Shown one piece after another: positions 54,893 to 63,157 of a stretch of DNA of 64,000 nt. The notes beneath the pieces are model-generated. The model worked only from the letters and a program-made list of their open reading frames with translations. It was not told where the DNA came from and did no database searches. Made by a program: the position numbers and the translations under genes. Where the stretch lies: positions 62,001-126,000 of the forward strand of contig JACJID010000005.1 in NCBI GenBank assembly GCA_014138725.1, read 5' to 3'. Numbering within the stretch: the first letter of the stretch is position 1; each line of letters starts with the position of its first letter. The stretch comes from Kutzneria viridogrisea (GTDB lineage: Bacteria; Actinomycetota; Actinomycetes; Mycobacteriales; Pseudonocardiaceae).

Positions 54893-55990
54893 GTGATTGC
54901 CTTCATCGTTGGCACCACTGCCGAACTGATCAAAATCGCCCCCGTGTACCACGCGGTCGTGGCCAGGGGCGGCAAGCCGAAGCTCTGGTTCACCGCTCAG
55001 CACGTGGACGAGGTCGCCGACACCCTCGACGACCTCCGGCTGCCCGCTCCCGACCTGTGGCTGGTCCCGCAGGGCACCGCCCGCAACCTGGAGAAGCCCT
55101 CCCAGGTGCCCGGCTGGGCGATGTCGGTGGCCAGGTCCGTGCTGTCCCAGCGCAAGCACCTGCGCCAGGTGCTCACCGAGGACGGCAAGCCCGGCCTGGT
55201 CGTCGTGCACGGGGACACCTTCACCACCCCGTACGGCTCGCTGATCGGCCGCATCCTGGGCGCCCGCGTGGCGCACGTGGAGGCGGGCACCCGCAGCGGC
55301 AGCCTGCTCAGCCCGCTGCCGGAGGAGGCCAACCGGCGGATCGCCGCGCACCTGGTGGACATCCACTTCGCGCCGACCCCGCGCGAGGTGCACAACCTGC
55401 GCAAGGTCAAGGGCGTCGTGGTGGACACCGGTGCCAACACGGTGATCGACGCGCTGCGGCTGGCGGAGGGCACCACCCCCGCGGTGGACGACCTGCCCGC
55501 CGAGTTCGGGCTGGTCACCCTGCACCGCTTCGAGTTGTTGCAGCGCCCGGAGAAGTTCCGCGAGGTGCTGGAGCTGCTGCGTGAGGCCAGCGCCCGGCTG
55601 CCGCTGCTGTACCTGGTCGGCGCGCACGAGCGCGAGCGGCTGGAGTCCCTGGACCTGTACCGGCTCTTCGACGAGGACCGGTTCATCCTGCGGCCGAAGC
55701 TGCGCTACCTGGGCTTCCTGCCGGTGCTGACCCGCGCCAAGTTCGTGGTCACCGACTCCGGTGGGTTGCAGGAGGAGTGCGCCTACCTGGGCGTGCCCTG
55801 CGCGATCCACCGCGAGCGCACCGAGCGGCACCAGGGCCTTGGCGAGAACATCCTGCTGACCGGGATGCGCACCGAGCCGCTGCGCGAGTTCCTCAGCGAC
55901 CCGGAGTCCCGGCGCCGCCCCTCGGCACTGGACAAGTACCAGCCCTCCGAGCTGATCGCCGACACCCTGTCGCAGCTGGGCTACTGCTGA
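54893..55990 (+). CDS. UDP-GlcNAc 2-epimerase-like enzyme (WecB/MnaA family)
   Basis: 365 residues, GTG start. It has the WecB features VGTTAELIKIAPV, VVVHGDTFTTPYG, ARVAHVEAGTRSG, LPEEANRRIAAHL and VTDSGGLQEECAYLGVP. The enzyme interconverts UDP-GlcNAc and UDP-ManNAc; slight departures from GTRPE (here GTTAE) hint at a related substrate. It opposes the flippase-GT pair and probably supplies the sugar they use. Strong terminator 20 bp downstream. Confidence 0.85.
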   Translation: MIAFIVGTTAELIKIAPVYHAVVARGGKPKLWFTAQHVDEVADTLDDLRLPAPDLWLVPQGTARNLEKPSQVPGWAMSVARSVLSQRKHLRQVLTEDGKPGLVVVHGDTFTTPYGSLIGRILGARVAHVEAGTRSGSLLSPLPEEANRRIAAHLVDIHFAPTPREVHNLRKVKGVVVDTGANTVIDALRLAEGTTPAVDDLPAEFGLVTLHRFELLQRPEKFREVLELLREASARLPLLYLVGAHERERLESLDLYRLFDEDRFILRPKLRYLGFLPVLTRAKFVVTDSGGLQEECAYLGVPCAIHRERTERHQGLGENILLTGMRTEPLREFLSDPESRRRPSALDKYQPSELIADTLSQLGYC

Positions 55991-56010
55991 TCTGCTTGCA
56001 CCGCAACGGG

Positions 56011-56042
56011 AAGGCCCCGGCCACTCGGCCGGGGCCTTTCTT
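56011..56042 (+). terminator. Terminator after the epimerase-like gene
   Basis: AAGGCCCCGGCC and its complement (56011-56022, 56027-56038) with loop ACTC and a TCTT tail. Confidence 0.92.
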
Positions 56043-56052
56043 GTGGGCCGGC

Positions 56053-56105
56053 GTCATGAAGGTGCCCTTCACGACGTTGAACGTCTCAAAGGGCACCTTC
56101 ATGAC
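56053..56105. repeat. Dispersed GAAGGTGCCCTTC palindrome, copy 2
   Basis: A perfect 17-bp stem (56053-56069 and 56089-56105) encloses GACGTTGAACGTC (56073-56085), a palindrome. Related to 7011-7059. It is 10 bp past the terminator and 15 bp before the convergent GT-C-like stop, so it may end that minus-strand transcript. Confidence 0.85.
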
Positions 56106-56120
56106 AAGGCCGCCCGCCCT

Positions 56121-58049
56121 CTAGTCCGCGAGCTGGTAGACCGTGGCCCGCGCGTTGTGGAAGATCGGCCGCAGGGACCTGACCTGCTCCAGGTCGCGGA
56201 AGCCCTTCGCCCGTCCGCCGGCACCGTCCACGCTGCCCTCACCGACGAACACGTAGCGCACCTTCAACTGCTGCAAGGCCTTGCGCACCTCGGGGTTGCC
56301 GTCCAGCTCGTTGAGCCTGTCCAGCACCGTGGTGCGGTTGAGCCCGTCGGCCGTCTGCTCCTGCGGACCGATCTGCGCTGATCCGAACAGCGGTCGCACC
56401 CCGTCGATGGCCCACATCCAGGTGGAACCGTCGTGGGAGTCGTTGGCCACCACGGCCCCCTGCGGGATGTTGTCGTGCATCCAGTGCAGGGCCTGGATCT
56501 TCGTGTTGTCCACCACCGGGCCGTCCCGCCACAGGTCGCGCAGGCGGTCGGTGTTGCGGCCCAGGTACAGCCCGTGGGTGAGCAGTCCCAGCAGCACCAG
56601 CACGAGGCCGACGGCCACCGGCCCGGTCAGCGCGGGCCGGTCCTTCAACCCCGCGGAAACCTTGCCCAGCAAGGAGATCAGCGCATCACGCAGGGTGACC
56701 AGGCCGATCGCGGCCAGCCCGATCAGGCCGAGCGTGGCGATCGCGGCCAGCCGCCAGGAGTCGTTCCACCACGGGGAGTTCAGCACGTGCGAGAGCGTGG
56801 TGTTGTACCCAGCGTCCAGCACGGTCAGTCCGGTGAAGGCCAAGCCGCCGAGCAGCCACCAGAGCATCGAGCGGAACTTGGCCTTGTGCAAGCCGATCAG
56901 GCCGAGCAGCAGCAGTGCGGTGAACCACCACTGCGGCAGGTCCCGGCTCTTGGAGGAGGTCAGCAGCCTGCCCACCGCGTCGCCGGGTGAGTACGTGGCG
57001 GGCCACAGCACGTCACCGGCGTTGGCCACGGTTTGCAGGATCGCGGAGAACTGGAAGGCGCCGACGAGAACGGCCGCCAGGCCGAGCACGCCGAGCAGGG
57101 CCAGGTCGGGCAGGGCGGTCCTGCGGTTGGTGATCCACCGTTGTGCCAACAGGAACAGGCCGATCACGAACGCGGCCAGCGCGATGCTCAGGTGCACCGC
57201 GAGCAGGCCGACCATCGTCACGGCGGTCAGCAGCAGCGCACCGGCCGACCGGGTGTCCAGCATCCGGCCGAACACGGCGAAGAACGCGGGGATGAACGCC
57301 ACGCCCGCGACGAACGGGAAGATCGGGCCCCACACGATGACGTCGTAGGGGAAGGAGGTGACGGCGCAGGACAGCACCCCGGCCGCGGCGCACAGCGCGG
57401 GGCTGTTGCTGAACTGCCTGACCATCACGATGCTGGCCAGCGCGAACAACCCGACGACCACGCCGTTGCTGATGTCCAGCAGTGCCACCACGTCCGCGCC
57501 GGTGAGCTGGCGGACCGTCGCGGCCAGCACGTGGTAGGCGTTCGGGTAGTAGTAGCTGGACACGTCCGGGTGGCTGAGCACCTTCAGCGCCGAGGGCAAC
57601 GAGTTGCCGGTGTCGGCGATGAACCGGATGGCGTTGGCGTGGTAGCCCGCGTCCCACCACTGCGGCACGAGCGTGAAGCCGTTGGACGCGCGCTTGACCG
57701 CGAACAGGCCGACGAGCCCGGCGACCGCGAGGGCCGCCAGCACGCCGAGGTGGTCGACCAGCCGCCAGGGAGCGCGCTGCTCGGCGACCTCGAACCGACC
57801 GCGCAGCACGGTGCTGATACCGAACACCAGTGCCGCCAGGACCGCGGTGCTCAACGCCAGCGTCACCGGGGACCAGTCGATGCCGAACTTCGGCAGCAGC
57901 GGGCCGAACACGCCCACCACCCCGTAGGTCAGCAGTGGGGCGGCACCGGCGAGCAGCCACCCGCGCAAACCGCCCGCGAAACCGAGCAGCAGGCCCGGTA
58001 CCGCGATCACAACAAGATAGACGGCAACAAGAAAGTATTCAGACAGCAC
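56121..58049 (-). CDS. Polytopic GT-C-like membrane glycosyltransferase, copy 3
   Basis: 642 residues from the GTG at 58049; a TTG 11 codons upstream is possible. About 12-13 hydrophobic helices; WDAGYHANAIRFIADTGNS and YYYPNAYHVLAATVRQLTGA match the extracytoplasmic loops of copies 1 and 2, and the soluble C-terminus ends QQLKVRYVFVGEGSVDGAGG. More divergent than the tandem pair. Together the three may place different sugars on the same wall polymer. Confidence 0.7.
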   Translation of the reverse strand: MLSEYFLVAVYLVVIAVPGLLLGFAGGLRGWLLAGAAPLLTYGVVGVFGPLLPKFGIDWSPVTLALSTAVLAALVFGISTVLRGRFEVAEQRAPWRLVDHLGVLAALAVAGLVGLFAVKRASNGFTLVPQWWDAGYHANAIRFIADTGNSLPSALKVLSHPDVSSYYYPNAYHVLAATVRQLTGADVVALLDISNGVVVGLFALASIVMVRQFSNSPALCAAAGVLSCAVTSFPYDVIVWGPIFPFVAGVAFIPAFFAVFGRMLDTRSAGALLLTAVTMVGLLAVHLSIALAAFVIGLFLLAQRWITNRRTALPDLALLGVLGLAAVLVGAFQFSAILQTVANAGDVLWPATYSPGDAVGRLLTSSKSRDLPQWWFTALLLLGLIGLHKAKFRSMLWWLLGGLAFTGLTVLDAGYNTTLSHVLNSPWWNDSWRLAAIATLGLIGLAAIGLVTLRDALISLLGKVSAGLKDRPALTGPVAVGLVLVLLGLLTHGLYLGRNTDRLRDLWRDGPVVDNTKIQALHWMHDNIPQGAVVANDSHDGSTWMWAIDGVRPLFGSAQIGPQEQTADGLNRTTVLDRLNELDGNPEVRKALQQLKVRYVFVGEGSVDGAGGRAKGFRDLEQVRSLRPIFHNARATVYQLAD

Positions 58050-58220
58050 TTCAGAGTCCCCCCACGGGATTCCCGCCGACAAAAAGGATCGACAAATAGA
58101 GCCGGTGAGTGCGGGACCTGATTTGGCTCCACTTACAGTCCCGCCACCAGCTATCTATGTAGAGGACGCGCGGCACCGCCCCGCGTTGCATGGCAGGTCA
58201 GCGAGGAGCCCCAAGAAACG

Positions 58221-58257
58221 CGATCGTTATTTCTGGACACAACTAAAATAGCGATCG
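58221..58257. terminator. Inverted repeat between LhgO operon and GT-C-like gene
   Basis: CGATCGTTATTT (58221-58232) and AAATAGCGATCG (58246-58257) pair at 11 of 12 positions. It lies after the stop of LhgO and before the GT-C-like gene on the same strand, so it can be a terminator or an operator. Confidence 0.5.
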
Positions 58258-58342
58258 ACTGGAAATTAATCCCTTATGCCCAAGGCCCCAGCGACCATTC
58301 GGCGGAATGCACGCAACGGCGATACCGCCGACCAGCGGAGGA

Positions 58343-59539
58343 CTACTGAACCTGTTCCTCGGCGAGGTCGGCGAGGTGGCGGGCGATCTCCAGCGAACTG
58401 GTCGCCGCGGGCGAGGGGGTGTTGAGCACGTGCACCTGGCGGGCGGCCGTCTGGCACCAGAAGTCGTCCACGAGCGAGCCGTCCGGCCGCACGGCCTGGG
58501 CCCGCACTCCGGCGTCCGCGCGCACGATGTCCGCGGCGCCCACGGCGGGCACGAGCCGGGCGAGGCTGGCCGCGAACCGCTTGCGGGACACCGAGCGGCG
58601 CATCTCGTCCACGGCGACGCGGGGGAACTTGGCGGCCAGCCGCCAGGTGCCGCTGAACCCGGCCGCACGGGCCAGGTCGGGCACGGAGACGTCCCGCCAG
58701 CGGTAGCCCTCGCGGCTGAGCGCCAGCACGGCGTTGGGGCCCGCGTGCACCCCGCCGTCGATGCCACGGGTCAGGTGCACGCCAAGGAAGGGCAGTGCCG
58801 GGTCGGGCACCGGGTAGATCAGCCCGCGCACCAGGTGGGCGCGCTCGGGCCGCAACTCGTAGTACTCGCCGCGGAAGGGCACGATCTGGACCTGCGGGCG
58901 GACCCCGGCCAGCTCGGCGACCCGGTCGCTGTGCAGGCCCGCGCAGTTGACCAGGACATCGGCCCGCAGCACACCGCCGGGCGTGGCGACCTCGACCCGG
59001 TCGGCGCGGGAGCGGATGCCCAGCGCGGGGCTCGCGGTGCGCAGGTCGGCGCCGCGCTCGGTGAGGCGGCGGACGAACGCCCTGGCCACGGCCGGGTAGT
59101 CGATGATGCCGGTGCTGGGCACGCGCAGCGCGGCCAGGCAGGACACCTCGGGCTCGAACTCGCGGGCCTGCTCGGGGGTGAGCCAGCTGGCGGGCACCCC
59201 GTTGGCCGCGGCCCGCTCGGCCAGCACCCGCAGGCGGTCCAGCTCACCGGGTTCGGTGGCCACGACCAGCTTGCCGCAGACCTGGACCGCGATCCCGTTG
59301 TCCCGCGCGAAGTCCACAATGGACTTGTTGCCCGCCACGGACATCCTGGCCTTGAGCGAGCCGGGCTTGTAGTAGAGGCCCGCGTGCACCACACCGCTGT
59401 TGTGACCGGTCTGGTGCGCGGCCCAGTCGTTCTCCTTCTCCAGCACCGTGACCCGGTGTCCTCGGGACACGGCGAGCTCGTGCGCGGTGGCGAGACCGAC
59501 GATCCCGCCACCGATCACCACCACGTGGGTGCTGCTCAT
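58343..59539 (-). CDS. lhgO: L-2-hydroxyglutarate oxidase
   Basis: 398 residues. FAD motif VVVIGGGIVGLATAHELA at about 6-23; HQTGHNSGVVHAGLYYKPGS, the family's flavin-anchoring loop; PFRGEYYELRPER and FLGVHLTRGIDGGVHAGPNA complete the pattern. It oxidises L-2-hydroxyglutarate to 2-oxoglutarate, a repair step. ATG overlaps the DUF2304 stop (ATGA), tying a metabolic repair enzyme into a glycosylation operon, which may be chance. Confidence 0.9.
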   Translation of the reverse strand: MSSTHVVVIGGGIVGLATAHELAVSRGHRVTVLEKENDWAAHQTGHNSGVVHAGLYYKPGSLKARMSVAGNKSIVDFARDNGIAVQVCGKLVVATEPGELDRLRVLAERAAANGVPASWLTPEQAREFEPEVSCLAALRVPSTGIIDYPAVARAFVRRLTERGADLRTASPALGIRSRADRVEVATPGGVLRADVLVNCAGLHSDRVAELAGVRPQVQIVPFRGEYYELRPERAHLVRGLIYPVPDPALPFLGVHLTRGIDGGVHAGPNAVLALSREGYRWRDVSVPDLARAAGFSGTWRLAAKFPRVAVDEMRRSVSRKRFAASLARLVPAVGAADIVRADAGVRAQAVRPDGSLVDDFWCQTAARQVHVLNTPSPAATSSLEIARHLADLAEEQVQ

Positions 59540-59913
59540 TCCCTGCGTTCGCCCTGCCGCTGCTCGGTGAGCTGCTCGACCTCCAGGCGCAGGATCGCCA
59601 GGTCCTCGGCCAGCTTGCGGGTCTCGTCCTCCACCCTGGACAGTTCCCAGGACAGGTGCAGGGTCACCCCGAGCAGGAACAGGATCGCCAGGAAGAACAA
59701 CAGGTTCGAGGGCACGTAGAAGCCCACCGAGTGGGCCAGCATCGTGAGCCCGTCCTGACCGAGGCAGGTCAGCACCAGGATGATGATGCCGATCACCAGC
59801 CAGAGCACCGCGTACTTCTCGGTGAGCTGGCGCCTGCGCAGCAGTTCGATGATCAGGCCCAGGATGATGACGCTGCCGATGATGCCGACGATGTAGGCGG
59901 TCGTGCCGTTCAC
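59536..59913 (-). CDS. DUF2304 membrane protein (Rv3632-like)
   Basis: 125 residues, GTG at 59913. Three hydrophobic helices (YIVGIIGSVIILGLIIELLR, YAVLWLVIGIIILVL, LLFFLAILFLLGVTLHLSW) followed by a coiled-coil tail. In M. tuberculosis the DUF2304 protein Rv3632 works with the polyprenyl-phosphate galactosamine synthase Rv3631. The same two-gene pair is kept here, with a GTGA overlap. Confidence 0.85.
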   Translation of the reverse strand: MNGTTAYIVGIIGSVIILGLIIELLRRRQLTEKYAVLWLVIGIIILVLTCLGQDGLTMLAHSVGFYVPSNLLFFLAILFLLGVTLHLSWELSRVEDETRKLAEDLAILRLEVEQLTEQRQGERRE

Positions 59914-60698
59914 CTCGCCGCCTCCTTCTGCACCAGGCCGACCCCGGCGGCGACGGCGGGCTCCTCGTTGCGCACGGACACGTTCCACTTGCGGATCAAC
60001 GCCAGCAGCAGCGCGAACCCGGCGCGGAACAGGTAGACGGTGGACTTGATCGGGCTGTGGCTGGGCGTACCGGCCCGGCGCGGGCGCATGTGCGCGGGCA
60101 CCTGGACGATGGCGCAGCCCGCGCGCACCGCGATCACCAGCGACTCGATGGTGTCACCGAGGTACTCCACCGGGTAGTACTCGGCGAACAGCGGCAACGC
60201 ACGGCGGCCGGAGGCCTTGAAGCCGGAGGTGGTGTCGGTGAGTTTGGTCTTGGCCACCCAGGACAGCACGACGGCCAGCACGCTCATGGCCCACTTGCGC
60301 GGGCCCCTCGCCTTGTACTCGCCACCGCCCTCGGCGAACCGGGCGCCGATCACCACGTCGGCCCGACCCAGCTCGGCGAGCAGGGCGGGCACCTCGGTGG
60401 GGTCGTGCTGGCCGTCCGCGTCGACCTGGACGGCGGCGTCGTAGTCGTGCCGGACGGCGTAGCGGAACCCGGCCCGCATGGCGCCGCCGACACCGAGGTT
60501 GTAGGGCAGGTCGAGCACCAGCGCGCCAGCGCGCTTGGCGACCTCGGCCGTGCGATCGGTCGACCCGTCGCTGACCACGAGGATGTCGGTGTCCGGCAGG
60601 GCGGCGCGAATCTCGCGCACGGTCTCCCCGACGGCTGCTTCCTCGTTCCAAGCGGGTACCACGATCAGAGCACGACCGCTAAACGACTTCGTGGACAC
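59910..60698 (-). CDS. Polyprenyl-phosphate glycosyltransferase (GT2, Rv3631/PpgS-like)
   Basis: 262 residues. ALIVVPAWNEEAAVGETVRE, ILVVSDGSTDRTAEVAKR, AAVQVDADGQHDPTEVPAL (metal DXD-like) and RNEEPA at the end give a dolichol-phosphate-mannose-synthase-type GT2. No C-terminal membrane helices, hence the need for the DUF2304 partner. It should make a polyprenyl-phospho-sugar for the GT-C-like enzymes. The sugar, GalNAc in mycobacteria, is not proven here. Confidence 0.85.
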   Translation of the reverse strand: MSTKSFSGRALIVVPAWNEEAAVGETVREIRAALPDTDILVVSDGSTDRTAEVAKRAGALVLDLPYNLGVGGAMRAGFRYAVRHDYDAAVQVDADGQHDPTEVPALLAELGRADVVIGARFAEGGGEYKARGPRKWAMSVLAVVLSWVAKTKLTDTTSGFKASGRRALPLFAEYYPVEYLGDTIESLVIAVRAGCAIVQVPAHMRPRRAGTPSHSPIKSTVYLFRAGFALLLALIRKWNVSVRNEEPAVAAGVGLVQKEAAR

Positions 60699-60740
60699 GG
60701 TGCCAAGGGTAGCGGCACCACCGCGCGGCCCTGCGCGGGC

Positions 60741-61415
60741 TCAGCGCGCGGCCAGCGCGTCCACGAACCGGGCGGTGATCGTCTGCGGCGCGGTGATGGC
60801 GGAGCCGACCACGACCGACCACGCCCCCGCCTCCAGCGCCCGGCGGGCCTGCTCGGGGCTGGCGATACGGCCCTCGGCGACCAGCGGCACCGCCAGCCGC
60901 TTGGCCAGCTCGGCGACCAGGTCCAGGTCCGGCCCGGTGGGCACCGGGCCACCCGTGTAGCCGGAGAGCGTGGTGGACACCAGGTCGGCACCCGCCTGCT
61001 CGGCGGCCAGCCCCTCGTCCACGGTGGCCACGTCGGCCATCACCAGCCTGCCCAGCTCGTGCACGGCGGCCACGGTGTCGGCGAAGCCGCGGCCGTCCGG
61101 GCGGGGCCGCAGAGTGCCGTCCACGGCGACCACGTCGGCGCCCGCCTCGGCCACCGCGCGGGCGTGCCCCGCGGTCGGGGTGATGTAGACCCCGGTGTCA
61201 CCGTCCTTCCAGAGCCCGATCAGCGGCAGCGTCACCACGGAGCGGATCGCGCGCACGTCCGCCACCCCGTTGGCCCGGATGCCCACGGCGCCCGCGGGCG
61301 CGACGGACCTGGCCATCGCCGCCATGAAGGTCGGTCCGTGCAACGGCAGCCCGGCGGCGGCCTGGCAGGACACCACGAGGCCGCCGCGGATCGCCGCGAG
61401 CAGGTTCTCCTTCAT
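60741..61415 (-). CDS. nanE: N-acetylmannosamine-6-phosphate 2-epimerase
   Basis: 224 residues, ATG at 61415 overlapping the kinase stop. A TIM barrel with GGLVVSCQAAAGLPLHGPTF, VGIRANGVADVRAIR, LPLIGLWKDGDTGVYITPT and the phosphate-binding VVVGSAITAPQTI. It converts ManNAc-6-P to GlcNAc-6-P in the cytosol for sialic acid or ManNAc use. Third gene of the GntR-ROK-nanE operon. Confidence 0.93.
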   Translation of the reverse strand: MKENLLAAIRGGLVVSCQAAAGLPLHGPTFMAAMARSVAPAGAVGIRANGVADVRAIRSVVTLPLIGLWKDGDTGVYITPTAGHARAVAEAGADVVAVDGTLRPRPDGRGFADTVAAVHELGRLVMADVATVDEGLAAEQAGADLVSTTLSGYTGGPVPTGPDLDLVAELAKRLAVPLVAEGRIASPEQARRALEAGAWSVVVGSAITAPQTITARFVDALAAR

Positions 61416-62326
61416 CGCTCTCCTTCGAATGCGAGTACGGCCGCGCCTGCCAGTGGCGCGTCGGTGCCGAGCAGAGCGGGCCGCAGCGCGACCCGGGACG
61501 GTCCGGGCAGGGCGGCCGAGCGCAGCGCGCGCTCCACCGGCCCCAGGAAGGGCTCGCCGATCTCGGCCACCCCGCCGCCGAGCACGACCACCTGCGGGTC
61601 CAGCGCGTTGGCCAGCCCGGCGAGCGCGGCACCCAGTGCGGCCCCGCCCTCCGCCAGCACGGCCGAGGCGGCCTGCTCCCCGGCGAGCGCGCGCTCGGCG
61701 ATCGCACGCAGGTCGGTGACCTGCTCGCCGGTGACCTCCCGGTACCGGCTGGTCATCGCCGGACCCGAGGCCACGGCCTCCACGTGGCCGGTGGCCCCGC
61801 AGCTGCACCGACGGCCTTCGGCCCCGGGCACGGGCAGGTGCCCCAGCTCCCCGGCACTGTGCGTGGCGCCACGCCGCAGCACCCCGTCGAGCACGATGCC
61901 GCCACCGATCCCGGTACCGACCGTCACGTACACCCCGTCGCGCAGCCCGCGCCCCGCGCCGAAGTGGTGCTCCCCGAGCGCGAGCGCGTTGCCGTCGTTG
62001 TCCACGCGGACCGGCAGCCCCGTCAGCGCACGCAGTTCCCCGGCCACATCCGTGCCCGCCCAGCCCGGCAGCAGGTCGGTGGCCGACAGCACCGTGCCAG
62101 TCGCGGCGTCGACCACGCCGCCCGTGCCCACGCCCACCCCCACGACCGGTGTGCCCGCCGCGAGGGCCCGGACCAGCTCGGCCATGGCGGCCAGCACGGC
62201 GCGGGCCCCGTCGCGCGCCGGGGTCGGCACCACCGTGCGCCCGCGCACCACCCCGTCCGCGCCCACCAGGGCACCGGCGATCTTCGTGCCGCCCACGTCC
62301 ACGCCGACCGCCCAGCGCGCCGTCAC
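61412..62326 (-). CDS. ROK-family N-acetylmannosamine (or related) kinase
   Basis: 304 residues, GTG start overlapping the GntR stop. ATP motif VGVDVGGTKIAGALVG, DNDGNALALGEHHFGAG, TVGTGIGGGIVLDG and ELGHLPVPGAEGRRCSCGAT. The ROK zinc triad CxCGxxGC is CSCGATGH, with the third cysteine replaced by histidine, which can still bind zinc. With NanE the likely substrate is ManNAc. Start and stop overlaps show translational coupling. Confidence 0.88.
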   Translation of the reverse strand: MTARWAVGVDVGGTKIAGALVGADGVVRGRTVVPTPARDGARAVLAAMAELVRALAAGTPVVGVGVGTGGVVDAATGTVLSATDLLPGWAGTDVAGELRALTGLPVRVDNDGNALALGEHHFGAGRGLRDGVYVTVGTGIGGGIVLDGVLRRGATHSAGELGHLPVPGAEGRRCSCGATGHVEAVASGPAMTSRYREVTGEQVTDLRAIAERALAGEQAASAVLAEGGAALGAALAGLANALDPQVVVLGGGVAEIGEPFLGPVERALRSAALPGPSRVALRPALLGTDAPLAGAAVLAFEGER

Positions 62327-63036
62327 GGCTGCTCCCTGGTCACCGTGAACCGGATGTCGTAGCGGTCGGCCCGGTAGATGCTGACGGTCCGCTCCACCGG
62401 GGTCCCGCGCAGATCACTGGCCAGGCGCAGCACGCGCAGCGCGGCCGTGCCCGGCGGCACGCCCAGCAGCGCGGCGTCGCCCTCACCGAGCACCACGGCC
62501 TCCACGACCTGGTCGGCCACCACCGGCCGGCCCTCGGCGCCCAGCATCTCGTACAGCGAGCCGCCCACCTCCTGCTCCAGCAGGTCCGGTACGCGCCCGG
62601 CGGGCAGGTAGGCCATCTCCAGGCACATCGGCACCTCGTCGGCCAGCCGCACGCGGACCAGCCGCACCACCTGCTCGTCCGGTCCGAGCTGGAGGTCCTC
62701 CCGGATCGGGCCGTCGGCGGGGATGCGGTCCGCGGTGATCACCCGTGAGCTGGGCCGCAGGCCCCGGCCCGCCATGTCCTCGCTGAACGAGGTGAGCGAG
62801 ACCGACTTGGAGATCACCTGGTCGGCCACGAAGGTGCCCGCACCCTGCACGCGGTAGAGCGCACCCGCCTTGGCCAGCTCGTCCAGCGCCTGCCGCACGG
62901 TGGCCCTGCTGACCCGGTACTGGGCGGCCAGGTCACGCTCCGTGGGCAGCGCCTCGTGCGCGGGCAGCTTCTCCACGTCGGCGAGCAGCCGCCTGCGCAG
63001 CCGCTCGTACTTCGGAACGTTGCTACCAATCGTCAT
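62323..63036 (-). CDS. GntR/HutC-family repressor (UTRA domain)
   Basis: 237 residues from the ATG at 63036. Helix-turn-helix ALPTERDLAAQYRVSRATVR, QALDELAKAGALYRVQGAGT, then a UTRA ligand domain (SLYEMLGAEGRPVVADQVVE). Close to NagR/DasR in type, which bind amino-sugar phosphates. Promoter-proximal sites at 63040-63053 and 63098-63117 fit autoregulation and control of the divergent transporter. Confidence 0.92.
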   Translation of the reverse strand: MTIGSNVPKYERLRRRLLADVEKLPAHEALPTERDLAAQYRVSRATVRQALDELAKAGALYRVQGAGTFVADQVISKSVSLTSFSEDMAGRGLRPSSRVITADRIPADGPIREDLQLGPDEQVVRLVRVRLADEVPMCLEMAYLPAGRVPDLLEQEVGGSLYEMLGAEGRPVVADQVVEAVVLGEGDAALLGVPPGTAALRVLRLASDLRGTPVERTVSIYRADRYDIRFTVTREQP

Positions 63037-63157
63037 ATAGGTACGTACCAATCCAGACACGAACGGCGGCGTTGCGCTCTGTACAGGTTCGAAGTATAGA
63101 TTGTTACGGACCAATCTGGGGACCTTCTCGAACCATTGAGTGGAAGGGAGGCCCACG
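63037..63157. promoter_or_regulatory. Divergent operator region for the nan-type operon
   Basis: GGTACGTACCAATC (63040-63053) and AGATTGTTACGGACCAATCT (63098-63117) share ACCAAT half sites and resemble DasR-type dre sites. The second lies just upstream of the sugar porter, the first at the GntR start. Confidence 0.6.
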
